Shown here: positions 9,645 to 19,008 of the stretch, piece by piece
Layout: each line of letters starts with the position of its first letter
Numbering within the stretch: position 1 is the first letter of the stretch
Assembly (NCBI GenBank): GCA_023248995.1
Contig: JAHFDN010000009.1
Coordinates: forward strand, 1 to 64,000
Reading direction: 5' to 3'
Source of the DNA: Candidatus Rokuibacteriota bacterium
GTDB lineage: Bacteria > Methylomirabilota > Methylomirabilia > Rokubacteriales > CSP1-6
DNA: 64,000 nt
The notes under the pieces: generated by a model
Seen by the model: only the letters and a program-made list of their open reading frames with translations
Database searches by the model: none
Told to the model about the DNA's origin: nothing
Translations under genes and position numbers: made by a program

Positions 9645-10745
9645 TCACAGCCGGACTTCGATGATGGCGCGCTTTCTGATCTCCTCGAGCCAAGCCGCCA
9701 GCCGGGCGGCATACTTTTGCCGAAAGAGGATATCCCGTATCTGCCGCTTGGTCTGTGCCAGCGTCTCTCCCGAGAGCCCCTCTTTCCACTCGAGCTTGAA
9801 AATGTGAAAGCCCAGCTTGGAGCGGTAGGGCGCCGACGCCTCCCCCGGCCGCAAGCGGAGAATCTGTCCCTCCAGGTCGGGGGCCAGCTCCCCCTGCTTC
9901 AGCTCGCCGAGGTCCCCTCCCTCCTTCGCCGCGGGATCATTCGAAAACTGTCGGGCCAGCTCGGCGAAATCCTCCCCCGCGCGGACCTTGGCCCAGACCT
10001 CCTCGGCGCGGCCCCGGGCTGCCTCCCACGCCGCTTCCTGCCCCGGGGGGTCGGGCGCGACGAGGATGTGGCGGGCATGGTAGGAGAGCCCCGTCTCCAG
10101 CTTCTCCCGGTTCTCGAAGAGGTACTGCTCGATCTCCTCCTCCGTCACGGAAACCCGGAGCTGGACCTTCCGGTGGACCACCCTCTGGATCAACAGCTGC
10201 TCCCGAAGCCGTTTCTTGACCCCCTCCAGCATCAGCCCCTGGGCTTTGAGGAGTTTGTCGAACTCCTCCTGGCTCGTCGCGTTGGTCCGCTTCATCACGT
10301 CGGCCAATTGCTCATCGACCTCGGTGTCCTCCACCGTGACCTGCTCCCGCGTGGCCTCCTGAAGCTGGAGGCGGTTTTCGATCATGCGCTTCAGCAGACG
10401 CTCCTTGAGCTCTTGCTCCTGCGCCGGCTCCGGTTTTGCCGACTGCCTAGACTCGTAGAGGTAGGCGGCAAGGTTTTCCTGCAGGTCGCTCAAGGTGATG
10501 GCGTCGCTGTTGACCACCGCGATCACGCGGTCCAGGACGTCTGGCCCCTCGGGGAGCGCAACGGGGGCGGCCGGGGGAGGCGGCGCGACGGCCGCCCGCG
10601 CCCTCGCCTGCGTTTCTCGGACGGCCTCCGAGACCGAACCGGCGGGAGCCGGCGTCTCGCGCGAGAGCCACCCGCACCCCTCCGCACCCAGCGACGTGAC
10701 CAGGAGGAGGGGGACCAGGCGGCAAACGGCCCGATGCGTGTTCAT
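9645..10745 (-). CDS. SurA/PpiC-like periplasmic peptidyl-prolyl isomerase
   Basis: This is a probable outer-membrane-protein chaperone. The 366 residues start with a hydrophobic export signal (LVPLLLVTSL) and a Cys near residue 25 in GAEGCGW. That could be a lipoprotein cleavage site, although AEGC is a poor lipobox. A SurA-type N-terminal helical region follows (VLDRVIAVVNSDAITLSDLQ), then one parvulin domain at about 200-300 (ARHILVAPD, ARQFSNDPAAKEGGDLG, LGFHIFKLE). E. coli SurA has two parvulin domains; this has one. The start ATG at 10745 shares one base with the mfd stop (TGATG). Confidence 0.88.
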   Translation of the reverse strand: MNTHRAVCRLVPLLLVTSLGAEGCGWLSRETPAPAGSVSEAVRETQARARAAVAPPPPAAPVALPEGPDVLDRVIAVVNSDAITLSDLQENLAAYLYESRQSAKPEPAQEQELKERLLKRMIENRLQLQEATREQVTVEDTEVDEQLADVMKRTNATSQEEFDKLLKAQGLMLEGVKKRLREQLLIQRVVHRKVQLRVSVTEEEIEQYLFENREKLETGLSYHARHILVAPDPPGQEAAWEAARGRAEEVWAKVRAGEDFAELARQFSNDPAAKEGGDLGELKQGELAPDLEGQILRLRPGEASAPYRSKLGFHIFKLEWKEGLSGETLAQTKRQIRDILFRQKYAARLAAWLEEIRKRAIIEVRL

Positions 10746-13700
10746 CAAAAGGCGGCCAGGAGCTCGCCGAGGGCCTGTCGGACCGCGGGCCAGGGCTCGG
10801 CCGGGACCGTGGCCTCCACGACGAACTCTTTTTTCAGGCGAAGCTTTGCGGGGTGGGCACGAACGGCGCGGAGGAGCCGCTCGGGCGAGACCGGGGTCGA
10901 GGGCGCGAAGGTCAGGTGGACCCTCCCCCCTTTAGCCTCCACCCGCTCGATCCCCAGCGCCCGTGCCGCCGTCCGGATCTCGACGATCTCGAGGAGCCGC
11001 GCGACCGGGGCCGGGAGCGGACCGAACCGATCCCGCAGCTCGTCGCGGACCTCCGCGATCTCCTCCGAGCGCGTGATCCCGGCGAGGCGCTTGTAGAGGG
11101 CCAGGCGCTGGCTCACCTCGGGCACGTAGGCCTCGGGCAGCAGGGCTTCGACCTCCACGGTCACGACCGTCTCGGGAGCCTCCTCCGCGGGACCTCCCTT
11201 CAATTCTCGCACGGCCTCTGCCAAAAGTTTTGAATACAGATCGAAACCCACCGCGGCGATGTGCCCGTGCTGCGCGGCCCCGAGCAGATTCCCGGCCCCC
11301 CGGATCTCCAGATCCCGGAGCGCCAGCCGGAAGCCCGAGCCCAGCTCGGTCAGCTCCTGGATGACGGCGAGGCGTTTCTGGGCCGTCTCGTCTATCCGGC
11401 CATCCGCCGGGATCAGCAGGTAGGCGTACGCCTGCTGACGCTCCCTCCCGACGCGGCCCCGCAGCTGGTAGAGCTGGGCGAGCCCGAAGCGATCGGCCCG
11501 GTTGACCACGATGGTGTTCGAGGCTGGAATGTCGAGACCCGACTCGACGATGGCCGTGGACACCAACACATCGGCCTGGCCGCTCACGAAGCGCAGCATC
11601 ACCTCTTCCAGGTCCTTCTCCCGCATCTGGCCGTGCGCCATCACGACCCGCGCCCGCGGGTGGAGCCGCTGGATGAACGCGGTCATCGAGGGAAGCGACT
11701 GGACGCGATTGTGAACGAAGAAGACCTGACCTCCCCGAGCGACCTCTCGCTCGATGGTCTCGCGGATCAGCGTTCGACTGAACGGGACGACCACGGTTTC
11801 CACGGGAAGGCGGTCCGGGGGGGCCGTTTCGATCACCGAAAGGTCGCGCACCCCGGCCAGCGACATATAGAGCGTGCGCGGGATAGGGGTGGCGGTCAGC
11901 GTCAGCACGTCCACGGCCTTTCGGAGCTGCTTGATCCGTTCCTTGTGCGACACCCCGAACCGGTGCTCTTCGTCCACGATGAGCAACCCCAGGTCCCGGA
12001 AGCCGACGTCCCGGGAGAGCAGACGGTGGGTCCCGATGACCAGGTCCACCGTACCCTGGCGTAGGCCGGCCACCACCGCCTTCTGCTCCTTGGGCGACCT
12101 AAAGCGCGACAAGAGCTCCACGCGGACTGGAAACGGGGCCAGACGCTCCGAAAAGGTCGTCCAGTGCTGCTGGGCCAGGATGGTGGTCGGCACCAGGACG
12201 GCGACCTGCTGGCCGTCCATGACGGCCTTAAAGGCGGCCCGAAGGGCGACTTCGGTCTTGCCGTAACCCACGTCCCCCGCCACCAGTCGGTCCATCGGGC
12301 GGGGCTGCTCCATGTCGGCCTTGACCTGCTCGATGGCCCGGAGCTGATCGCGCGTCTCCTCGAACCTGAACGTCGCCTCAAACTCCCGCTGCCAGGGAGT
12401 GTCCCCGCCGAAGGCGTGCCCCTCGAGCACCGAACGGGCCGCGTAGAGCTTCAGGAGTTCCTCCGCCATCTGGCGGAGCGCTGCCCGGACCGTTTCCTTG
12501 ACCCGCTGCCAGGAGATGCCTCCCAGCCGGTCGAGGCGGGCCCCCGCACCGTCGCCAGCCAGGTACTTGGAGATCACCCCGAGCCGCTCCACCGGCAGGT
12601 AGAGGCGGTTCCCCTCGGCGTACTCTAGGAGGAGAAAATCCCCCTGACGCCCGTCCACGGGCAGCGTCTTCAAGCCCAGGTATCGCCCGATCCCGTGCTC
12701 CTCGTGAACGACCAAGTCGCCGACCACGAGGTCCGTGAACGCGCTGAGGGCGGTGCCCCGCTGGTAGCGGGGACGGCGCAAGGTCCGGCGCCGGGCACCG
12801 AAGACCTCCCCTTCCGTCAGGACGATGAGGCCGAGCGCGGGAACGGAGAATCCTTCCCCGCACTCGCCGACGAGGATCCCGAGCCTCTCCGGTCCATCGA
12901 GCGCGGCACCTTCCAGCGCCTCGAGTCCGTGCTCGAAGAGGATCTGCTTGAGGCGGCGGGCCTGTCCCTCGTCCTGGCAGACGAGACGCACGGTGAACCC
13001 TTCCAAGAGCCACTGGCCGAGCTCGGCCGCGAGCCGGCGGAACTGCCCCCGGAAGCTCTCCACGGATCGCGTCTCGAGGCGATACCGAGCGGCCCCGGGC
13101 TCGGGCGGCGCGGCAGTCAGGAGGCCGAGCTCCAGCCGCTGGCGCCCCTTCAAGAGCTCGCCCAGCGGGACCGGCGAGGGCGCATCATCCGGCGGGGCGT
13201 CCAGGAGGCTCGGACCGTCCAGGATCGTGGGAGTCTCGGCGGGGACGTAGGAGAGGAGGGTGGCGCGCGGGTCCGCGCCGAGGGTCAGGGGGAGGATCTG
13301 GACGGAGCGGATCGCATCCACGGCGCGCTGCGAGGTCGGATCGAAGCACCGGAGGGACTCGACCTCGTCACCGAAGAATTCCGCGCGCACCGGCTCTTCC
13401 CGGACCGGCGAGAAGATATCCACGATCCCGCCGCGGACGCTCCACTGCCCGACCTCTCCGACCGTTTCCACGCGCTCGTATCCCGCCGCCGCCAGCCGCT
13501 CCAGCAGCTCCTTCCGGCTCCAGCTGCCGCCGACGTCGAGCGACAACGTGCGACGCCGGAATTCCTCCGGGGCCATCAGCGGCGCGGCACAGGCAGCCGG
13601 TGTCGTGACGATGGTCAGCGGCTCCACGGAGAGGAGCCGATGGCAGACGAGGGCCCGTTCACCCTCCTCCTCCCGCTGCCGCCCGCCGCGCCAGAACGAC

Positions 13701-13981
13701 GGCTGGGGAGGCGGAAACTCCTCGACGCGAGAGGGAGGATCACCGAAGGCGGTCGCGAAAAACCGGAGGTCCTGACACATCCGGCGGATCGCCGCCAGAT
13801 CCGGCACCAGGACGAGCGCGGAGCCGCCCGACTCGCGTAGGAGCGCTGCGACCGTAAGCGCGCGCGACGACCCCCACAGGCCGTCCGCGACGAGGCAGGG
13901 ATCTCCCTTGGCGAAGGCCCCGGAGAGCGCTTGGAACGGGGCCCACCGCGCGAGCAGGGAGAGTGGGGCCCGCACGATCAT
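10745..13981 (-). CDS. mfd: Transcription-repair coupling factor
   Basis: Mfd displaces RNA polymerase stalled at DNA lesions and recruits UvrA. The ~1078 residues cover the UvrB-like N-terminal modules, the RNA-polymerase-interaction domain ([16 protein letters not shown]), the translocase with Walker A in [14 protein letters not shown] and DEEHRFG box, and the C-terminal TRCF domain. A TTG at 14023 would extend the frame but is itself part of the -35 box TTGACG. With the -10 at 14000-13995, the first start safely downstream is ATG 13981; ATG 13999 and GTG 13990 are alternatives. Confidence 0.95.
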   Translation of the reverse strand: MIVRAPLSLLARWAPFQALSGAFAKGDPCLVADGLWGSSRALTVAALLRESGGSALVLVPDLAAIRRMCQDLRFFATAFGDPPSRVEEFPPPQPSFWRGGRQREEEGERALVCHRLLSVEPLTIVTTPAACAAPLMAPEEFRRRTLSLDVGGSWSRKELLERLAAAGYERVETVGEVGQWSVRGGIVDIFSPVREEPVRAEFFGDEVESLRCFDPTSQRAVDAIRSVQILPLTLGADPRATLLSYVPAETPTILDGPSLLDAPPDDAPSPVPLGELLKGRQRLELGLLTAAPPEPGAARYRLETRSVESFRGQFRRLAAELGQWLLEGFTVRLVCQDEGQARRLKQILFEHGLEALEGAALDGPERLGILVGECGEGFSVPALGLIVLTEGEVFGARRRTLRRPRYQRGTALSAFTDLVVGDLVVHEEHGIGRYLGLKTLPVDGRQGDFLLLEYAEGNRLYLPVERLGVISKYLAGDGAGARLDRLGGISWQRVKETVRAALRQMAEELLKLYAARSVLEGHAFGGDTPWQREFEATFRFEETRDQLRAIEQVKADMEQPRPMDRLVAGDVGYGKTEVALRAAFKAVMDGQQVAVLVPTTILAQQHWTTFSERLAPFPVRVELLSRFRSPKEQKAVVAGLRQGTVDLVIGTHRLLSRDVGFRDLGLLIVDEEHRFGVSHKERIKQLRKAVDVLTLTATPIPRTLYMSLAGVRDLSVIETAPPDRLPVETVVVPFSRTLIRETIEREVARGGQVFFVHNRVQSLPSMTAFIQRLHPRARVVMAHGQMREKDLEEVMLRFVSGQADVLVSTAIVESGLDIPASNTIVVNRADRFGLAQLYQLRGRVGRERQQAYAYLLIPADGRIDETAQKRLAVIQELTELGSGFRLALRDLEIRGAGNLLGAAQHGHIAAVGFDLYSKLLAEAVRELKGGPAEEAPETVVTVEVEALLPEAYVPEVSQRLALYKRLAGITRSEEIAEVRDELRDRFGPLPAPVARLLEIVEIRTAARALGIERVEAKGGRVHLTFAPSTPVSPERLLRAVRAHPAKLRLKKEFVVEATVPAEPWPAVRQALGELLAAF

Positions 13982-13994
13982 CGACGACACAAAT

Positions 13995-14023
13995 CCCATA
14001 CCACCAGAGCGAGAGGGCGTCAA
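13995..14023 (-). promoter_or_regulatory. Candidate promoter for mfd
   Basis: TTGACG (14023-14018), a 17-base spacer and TATGGG (14000-13995) sit just downstream of the rex stop. No ribosome-binding site follows; the next in-frame ATG is 13 bases past the -10 box, giving a leader of about 6 nt. Confidence 0.45.
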
Positions 14024-14033
14024 CCGCTGCCGG

Positions 14034-14684
14034 TCAGCGGGTCGCCTGAGCTAGATAAAAGGAGAGCGTCTCCAGCTCGATGGACAGGTCCACATTCTGT
14101 AGCCGCACGTCCTTGGGAATCTTCAGGCGGGCGGGGGCGAAGTTCAGGATCGCCTTCACCCCCGCGGCGACGAGCCGCTCCGCGACGGCCTGGGCGGACT
14201 CCGCCGGCACGGCGATGATCCCGATCTGCAGATTCCGCCCCTTGGCCTCCTGCGAGAGCTCCCGGAGTGACAGGATCGGCACGCCTTCGACACTCCGCCC
14301 GGCTTTCTGCGGATCGGCGTCGAAGATCACCGTGATCCGAAATCCCTGGCGGGTGAACCCCTTGTAGTGGAAGAGCGCGGACCCGAGGTTCCCATAGCCG
14401 ACCAGGGCCACCTGCCACTCGCGATCGAGCCCCAGGATCTTCTGCAGCTCGGCTTTGAGGCCCGAGACGTAATAGCCGGTGCCGCGGACGCCGAACTCGC
14501 CGAAGTAGGCCAGGTCCTTCCGCACCTGGGCGGAGTTGAGGTTGAAGCGCTCTGCCAGTTCCTCGGAGGAGATGGTCTTGACCCCGTCCTCTTCCAGCTG
14601 AAGCAGGCATCGCGTGTACACCGAGAGACGGCGAATCGTCATCTCGGGGATCCTGGGAATCTTGAAGTTCGACCGAGGTCTCAT
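14034..14684 (-). CDS. rex: Redox-sensing transcriptional repressor Rex
   Basis: Rex binds DNA when NAD is high and releases it when NADH rises, and typically controls respiratory and fermentative genes. The 216 residues include an N-terminal winged helix (SVYTRCLLQLEEDGV, then SSEELAERFNLNSAQVRKDLAYFGEFG) and a Rossmann domain (VALVGYGNLGSALFHY). The C-terminal swapped helix VDLSIELETLSFYLAQ is clear. ATG 14684 is preferred over two upstream GTGs because GGGGA lies 8 bases ahead. It lies directly downstream of the F0 genes, an apt place for a redox regulator. Confidence 0.95.
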   Translation of the reverse strand: MRPRSNFKIPRIPEMTIRRLSVYTRCLLQLEEDGVKTISSEELAERFNLNSAQVRKDLAYFGEFGVRGTGYYVSGLKAELQKILGLDREWQVALVGYGNLGSALFHYKGFTRQGFRITVIFDADPQKAGRSVEGVPILSLRELSQEAKGRNLQIGIIAVPAESAQAVAERLVAAGVKAILNFAPARLKIPKDVRLQNVDLSIELETLSFYLAQATR

Positions 14685-14694
14685 CACCACCGTC

Positions 14695-14731
14695 CCCGGC
14701 GGGGGCGCCGGGTCCCTTCCCCTTCGGGGGC
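14695..14731 (-). other. Two GC hairpins between atpE and rex
   Basis: One stem pairs CCCGGCG with CGCCGGG (14695-14712, GGGG loop on the plus strand). A second pairs CCCC with GGGG around TTC (about 14720-14730). No T-tract follows. They probably lower rex expression or stabilise the upstream atp mRNA. Confidence 0.35.
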
Positions 14732-14747
14732 CACCCCCACCGCGAGC

Positions 14748-15080
14748 CTATTTCACGGGCTGCACGAAAAGCAGGATCGCCGCGATAACGAAGACGTACA
14801 GGGCCAGCGACTCGATCAAGGCGAGACCGATTATCATGGCCGTCTGGATCCGCCCAGCAGCGCCAGGCTGGCGCGCCATCGCGTCCACCGCGCTCGCGGT
14901 GGCCCGGCCCTGCCCGAGAGCGCACAGGCCGGAGGCGATGGCCATCCCGATCCCGGCCGCGATCACCGCAAAGGGACCCACCCAACCGCCCGAGGCCCCG
15001 GCCTCGGCGGCCCACACCCCGCTCGGCCCCGCCAACACCGCTGCCACAGCCACCACCGTCAGAACGAACACAAGTCGCAC
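14748..15080 (-). CDS. atpE: F0F1 ATP synthase subunit c
   Basis: This is the rotor-ring proteolipid. The 110 residues are longer than usual because of a hydrophobic N-terminal signal-like segment of about 27 residues (LVFVLTVVAVAAVLAG) before the two-helix hairpin. The polar loop ARQP is present and the ion-carrying glutamate is E90 in ALIESLALY. Q57 in LGQGRA and S91 lie at the spacing of the sodium-binding ligands in Ilyobacter c subunit, but Pro and Thr of that set are absent. Start GTG 15080 has an AAAGGAGGAG site 5 bases upstream. Confidence 0.94.
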   Translation of the reverse strand: MRLVFVLTVVAVAAVLAGPSGVWAAEAGASGGWVGPFAVIAAGIGMAIASGLCALGQGRATASAVDAMARQPGAAGRIQTAMIIGLALIESLALYVFVIAAILLFVQPVK

Positions 15081-15127
15081 GACGTCTCCTCCTTTCGTGG
15101 GTTCACGGCGCAGAAGGCGCGCTGCCA

Positions 15128-15874
15128 TCAAGGGTGCTCGGCTTCTTCGATCGCACCGGCGATGTAGAGCATCGAGAGCATGCAGAAGATGAAGGCCTGC
15201 AGAAAGGCCACCAGGATCTTGAGCGGGAGCAGGAAGCCGGCGGTGAAGAGGACCAGGAGCGCGCTGCCGGGCAGGCCGAGCAGCACGCCTGGAAGCGAGC
15301 CGGCCGCCGCCCAGCTCGCCAGGCCCAGGGTCAGCGAGACTATGACCGCCAGGAGAATGTGACCGCCGGTCATGTTGCCGAACAGCCGAAGCGCGAGGGA
15401 GAGCGGTCGGGCCAGGTGGCTGAAGATCTCCACGACGAGCATGAGCGGCGCCAGCCACCAGACGGGGCCGCCGAGGTGCTTCAGGTACCGCCCGAGCCCC
15501 TGCTTGCGGATCCCGATCCAGTGGTAGGTGAAGAACACGATCAGCGCGCAGGCGGCCGTGGTGTTGATGTTGGAGGTGGGCGCCACGAGCCCCGGCACGA
15601 GCCCCAGCAGATTGGAGGTGAGGATGAACAGGCCGAGCGTCGCGATGAGGGGGAGATACCGGCGTCCGTCGTGCCCCACCACGTCATCCAGGAGGCTCAG
15701 GAACTGCTCCAGCACGATCTCCATGAAATTCTGGAGCCCCCGCGGGACGAGCTGGAGGCGGCGGGAGGCGGCGGCGCTCACGACGATCAGGATGACCATC
15801 ACGAGCCACGTGTAGGTCAGGTGGTCTGGAACGCCCGGGATCGCGAAGAGCGGCGGATGCTCGATCGCTTCCAT
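15128..15874 (-). CDS. atpB: F0F1 ATP synthase subunit a
   Basis: Subunit a forms the ion half-channels next to the c-ring. The 248 residues contain at least five membrane helices. The essential arginine is in SLALRLFGNMTGGH, and the TSNLLGLVPG segment and the C-terminal LQAFIFCMLSMLYIAGA helix are typical. The start lies 4 bases after the stop of the atpI-like gene and 47 bases separate it from atpE. Subunits b, alpha, beta, gamma, delta and epsilon are not in the window, so the ATP synthase genes are split over at least two loci. Confidence 0.96.
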   Translation of the reverse strand: MEAIEHPPLFAIPGVPDHLTYTWLVMVILIVVSAAASRRLQLVPRGLQNFMEIVLEQFLSLLDDVVGHDGRRYLPLIATLGLFILTSNLLGLVPGLVAPTSNINTTAACALIVFFTYHWIGIRKQGLGRYLKHLGGPVWWLAPLMLVVEIFSHLARPLSLALRLFGNMTGGHILLAVIVSLTLGLASWAAAGSLPGVLLGLPGSALLVLFTAGFLLPLKILVAFLQAFIFCMLSMLYIAGAIEEAEHP

Positions 15875-15878
15875 CGGG

Positions 15879-16247
15879 TTACGGGTTCAGCGCCGCCCTC
15901 CGAAGCGCCTCGACAATGAGCACCGGCGGAAGCACCGAGAGGCCGACCATCAGCCATACTGGATGCACGTGCCCGCTCCAGAGCAGGACCCCGAGCACCG
16001 AAAAGAGGCAGAGGTGTCGGAGCCCGAAACCCACGAGCCCCCAAGGCTCAACGCGCCCGCTCCGGAAGAGGGCCAGGAACCGGTGGCTTGCCGTACTGAG
16101 CCAGCGGAAGTTCCCCAGGGCCACGCCCCCCCCGGCGAGCACGCCGAGGAGTCCCGGAAGATCAGCCCAAGAAAAGGCTACAGCCGAGATCGGCACGAGC
16201 GCCAGGGCGCCGGCGCCTGTCACGCGCGCGACCAGGTTACGATCCAT
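15879..16247 (-). CDS. AtpI-like ATP synthase subunit I family protein
   Basis: A 122-residue membrane protein with four hydrophobic segments. Its position between atpZ and atpB and its pattern (ALGNFRWLS after two helices, then GFGLRHLCLF) fit the ATP synthase subunit I family, an assembly factor or magnesium-related accessory for the F0 sector. It overlaps atpZ by 11 bases at its start. Confidence 0.75.
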   Translation of the reverse strand: MDRNLVARVTGAGALALVPISAVAFSWADLPGLLGVLAGGGVALGNFRWLSTASHRFLALFRSGRVEPWGLVGFGLRHLCLFSVLGVLLWSGHVHPVWLMVGLSVLPPVLIVEALRRAALNP

Positions 16248-16464
16248 TCTCCTCCTCGCGCTCGGCGGCCTTGATGGTTCGAACGAGTTCTCTGAACCCG
16301 ACGACGACGCCGAGGCCGAGCCCGATCAGGGTGAGCCACGGCGAACTTTGGAGCCAGCCGTCTAGGAAATAGCCGGCAACGGCACCGCCCGCCGTCGCCA
16401 CCACCAGGGTGATGCCGGCACTGGCCACGAGGCCGAGGCCCCGCCAGGGGGACGGCTCTACCAT
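16237..16464 (-). CDS. atpZ: AtpZ/AtpI small F0 accessory protein
   Basis: A 75-residue protein with two membrane helices (LVASAGITLVVATAGGAVAGYFLD, then LTLIGLGLGVVVGFRELV) and a charged tail, matching the AtpZ family often found first in F0 gene sets. ATG 16464 is chosen over a longer upstream frame because the extension lacks family features and overlaps a promoter. No Shine-Dalgarno site precedes this ATG. The -10 box lies 10 bases upstream, so the mRNA may be nearly leaderless. Confidence 0.75.
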   Translation of the reverse strand: MVEPSPWRGLGLVASAGITLVVATAGGAVAGYFLDGWLQSSPWLTLIGLGLGVVVGFRELVRTIKAAEREEENGS

Positions 16465-16474
16465 GTGAACAAAA

Positions 16475-16503
16475 CAACTATCACACCGGGGAGCCAAAGA
16501 CAA
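16475..16503 (-). promoter_or_regulatory. Candidate promoter of the atpZ-I-B-E unit
   Basis: TTGTCT (16503-16498), 17-base spacer, TAGTTG (16480-16475) with an upstream TG giving an extended -10 look. The atpZ ATG is 10 bases downstream. A TGTGA/TCACA inverted pair overlaps the -10 box and start. The remainder of 16504-16609 shows no gene. Confidence 0.4.
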
Positions 16504-16609
16504 GCGCGGGAAACCTCCTGATCTCAAAGGGGATTCTAAGTCCTCGCGACCGTGAGTCTCGCACAAAGGGTAGCCCGGCCCCGCCTGGCCGAACATTTCG
16601 CTGCCTCCC

Positions 16610-17383
16610 TCATGGGTGCACCAACGCTTTGGCCAAGTCCGGGCGATCCGTGATCAGGACATCCACCCCCAGATCCGTGCATCGCCGGATACCATCGGCT
16701 TCGTTCACGGTCCACGCCCCCAGCAGGAGTCCCGTTCGAGCCGCCAGGGCGACGGCCTCGAGGGTCACCAGCGAGTGCTGGAGCCCGACGAACAGGATCC
16801 CGGCTTTCGCCAGCCGTTCGAACTCCGACCCCACGCTCGCGCGCCGCCCCCTCATCGTCCGCGGGGAGTAGAGCGCGCCGACCCGGACGTCGGGGCGAAG
16901 CTCGCGCACGCGACGGATCGTATCGGCCTCGAACGACGTGAGGATGGTCCGGGCCGTGATCCCGCGACGGTCGAGGTCGGCCAGCGCTTTTTCCTCGATG
17001 CCCGGGTACCGAGCGCGCCGCGCATCCGCCTTGATCTCGACCAGGAGCCCGATCCCCGTGGGAGCGGCGAGGGTCGCCACGTCATCCAGCGTCGGAACGA
17101 TCTCGTCCGTGGCTCTCCCGTCCTTGTCACGGAGCCTGAGCGTCCGGAGCTCGGCAAGCGTCCGCCCTCGCACGGCGCCCGTCCCCGTGGTCGTCCGCGG
17201 AAGCGTCGGATCGTGGATCACGACCACCTCCCCATCTTTGCTGAGGTGGACATCGCACTCCAGGAAGTCCACCCCGAGGGCGACGGAGTTCCCGAACGCG
17301 AACAGGCTGTTCTCCGGCCAGAGCAGCGCGCCGCCCCGGTGGGCCGCTACCAGACAGGTGCGTCCTTGCCCGGCGCGCCTCAA
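16610..17383 (-). CDS. Glycerophosphodiester phosphodiesterase
   Basis: It hydrolyses glycerophosphodiesters to glycerol-3-phosphate and an alcohol. The 257 residues form a GDPD TIM barrel: AAHRGGALLWPENSLFAF at the N-terminus, the metal-binding LECDVHLSKDGEVVVIHD segment, and the closing GAWTVNEAD and LITDRPDL motifs. No signal peptide is seen, so it acts in the cytoplasm. Upstream in-frame ATGs would extend deep into glpD. TTG 17383 overlaps the glpD stop (TTGA) and fits the barrel start. It runs with glpD, which consumes its product. Confidence 0.9.
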   Translation of the reverse strand: MRRAGQGRTCLVAAHRGGALLWPENSLFAFGNSVALGVDFLECDVHLSKDGEVVVIHDPTLPRTTTGTGAVRGRTLAELRTLRLRDKDGRATDEIVPTLDDVATLAAPTGIGLLVEIKADARRARYPGIEEKALADLDRRGITARTILTSFEADTIRRVRELRPDVRVGALYSPRTMRGRRASVGSEFERLAKAGILFVGLQHSLVTLEAVALAARTGLLLGAWTVNEADGIRRCTDLGVDVLITDRPDLAKALVHP

Positions 17384-19008
17384 CGATCCCGAAACCGGTG
17401 GCTTCGCGCAACCGCGTCGTGGTACGCGACCAGCTCGGCCTCCCGCCGCCGGGAGCTCCACCCCAGGAGGTCCGCCATCCGGGACGCGATGGGCCCGGCG
17501 CAGTCGAGCCCCTGGCACGAGCTCGTTCCGATGCCGGTTCGACGAAGCAGGAAGTCCTGGAGTGAGACCGTCAGTTCCTCGGTGACCGCATAGTGAAGCT
17601 GAGCGACGATCTCGGGATTCCGGGGGCAGAGCCGGCGTTCCCCGTCCGGGAGCTTTCGGACGAGGTCCACAACGCGCACGTAGTTGCGCCCGTAGGTCTC
17701 GACGAGCATCTCCAGGGTCTCGCGGCCGAGCCCCGTCGCCGCCATCTCGCCGGAAACGTCCATCCAGGCCCGGGCCTCCACGGAGCCACGCACCTTGTCA
17801 TCGCTCCCGTCGAGTGCGAGAAAAGCCGTGCGCGAGGGCGCCCGGCGTCCGAGCCGGGCCGTCGCCAGGTCGGCGACCCTTTCGGCCAGGCTGCGAAAAC
17901 AGGTCAACTTCGTCCCCGTGATCGTGAGGAACATCCCGTGGGGGCCTTCCTCCCACACGCGGTGCTGCCGCGAGACTCTGGAGGGAGACTTCCCCCCCTC
18001 GTGGGTCAGAGGCCGGATCCCGGCATAGGTGTACAGGATGTTGGATGCCGTCACCCTCGGATCCGGAAGGACCCGCCGGACCTCTGCGAGAAGATACGTC
18101 ACCTCGTCCCGCGTGGCCCAGAGGCGATCGAGGTCGCCTTCGAAGTCCGTGTCGGTGGTCCCGACCAGGGAGAACTCTCTCCACGGGATCACGAAGATCA
18201 TCCGCTCGTCCTTCGTTCCCAGGTACACGGCGTGCTCCGTCAGCCGCGGCAGGAGACAGTGAATGCCTTTCGTCGTCCTGATGACGCGAGCCCTCCTGTC
18301 GGCGAGCCCAGCCATCGCGCGGATCCGGTCCACCCATGGACCGGCCGCGTTGACGACGACCCGCCCGCGCACGGTCCGGACCCGATCGGTCAGGAGGTCC
18401 CGGACGCGGAGACCCTCGATGCCTCTCGGGCCGACGAGGACTTCCTCCACTTCCACGTAGTTGAACGCCCGGGCTCCGTGCCGGCAGGCGGAGAGGATGT
18501 TCTCCAGGCAGAGACGTTCCGGAGAGAGCAGCAGATCGTCCACGTAGAAGCCCGCTCCCCTGAGGTCTTCGGTGCGGAGCTCGGGCTCGAGGGCCAGCGC
18601 GCCTTCCGGCCGGAGCACCCGGTCACGCTCCGCCGCTGTTTCCGGCGTCAGCCAATCGTAGAGCGTGAGACCGATCCTCACCTTGATGAGACCCCGGCTC
18701 GCGCCGCGATAGATCGGGAGCAAGAAGGGGAGCGGCCGGATCAGGTGGGGGGCCAGGCGCCGCAACGTCTCGCGCTCGCGGAGCGACTCGCGCACCAGGG
18801 CGAAGTCGAAGAGCTCAAGGTAGCGGAGCCCGCCGTGGACGAGCTTGGAAGAGCGCGAGGTCGTGCCGGACGCGAAGTCGTTCTTTTCGAAGAGCGCCAC
18901 GCTGACGCCCCGAAGCGCGAGGTCGCGTGCCACGCCTGCCCCGGCCATCCCGCCCCCGATGACGAGGACGTCGAACGCCTGATCGCCGAGCCCGGCGAGA
19001 CGGCTCAT
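17380..19008 (-). CDS. glpD: FAD-dependent glycerol-3-phosphate dehydrogenase
   Basis: GlpD oxidises sn-glycerol-3-phosphate to dihydroxyacetone phosphate and passes electrons to quinone at the membrane. The 542-residue protein has the FAD-binding VIGGGMAGAGVARDLALRG at the N-terminus, the FASGTTSRSSKLVHGGLRYL signature and the C-terminal DAO_C region. ATG 19008 overlaps the HAD phosphatase stop by 4 bases. With nuoLMN on the same strand and only 27 bases before the HAD gene, the set could be co-transcribed with respiratory genes. Confidence 0.95.
   Translation of the reverse strand: MSRLAGLGDQAFDVLVIGGGMAGAGVARDLALRGVSVALFEKNDFASGTTSRSSKLVHGGLRYLELFDFALVRESLRERETLRRLAPHLIRPLPFLLPIYRGASRGLIKVRIGLTLYDWLTPETAAERDRVLRPEGALALEPELRTEDLRGAGFYVDDLLLSPERLCLENILSACRHGARAFNYVEVEEVLVGPRGIEGLRVRDLLTDRVRTVRGRVVVNAAGPWVDRIRAMAGLADRRARVIRTTKGIHCLLPRLTEHAVYLGTKDERMIFVIPWREFSLVGTTDTDFEGDLDRLWATRDEVTYLLAEVRRVLPDPRVTASNILYTYAGIRPLTHEGGKSPSRVSRQHRVWEEGPHGMFLTITGTKLTCFRSLAERVADLATARLGRRAPSRTAFLALDGSDDKVRGSVEARAWMDVSGEMAATGLGRETLEMLVETYGRNYVRVVDLVRKLPDGERRLCPRNPEIVAQLHYAVTEELTVSLQDFLLRRTGIGTSSCQGLDCAGPIASRMADLLGWSSRRREAELVAYHDAVARSHRFRDR

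Noticed and set aside
13982-14023. TTG 14023 as the mfd start
   Set aside because: The TTG is part of the -35 hexamer TTGACG of a well-spaced promoter, so it cannot be in the mRNA from that promoter.
16464-16489. TGTGA...TCACA inverted pair at the atpZ start as a Rex or CRP operator
   Set aside because: The half-sites are separated by 12 bases rather than the 6 needed for Rex or CRP, and the outer bases do not match the Rex consensus. It could be chance.
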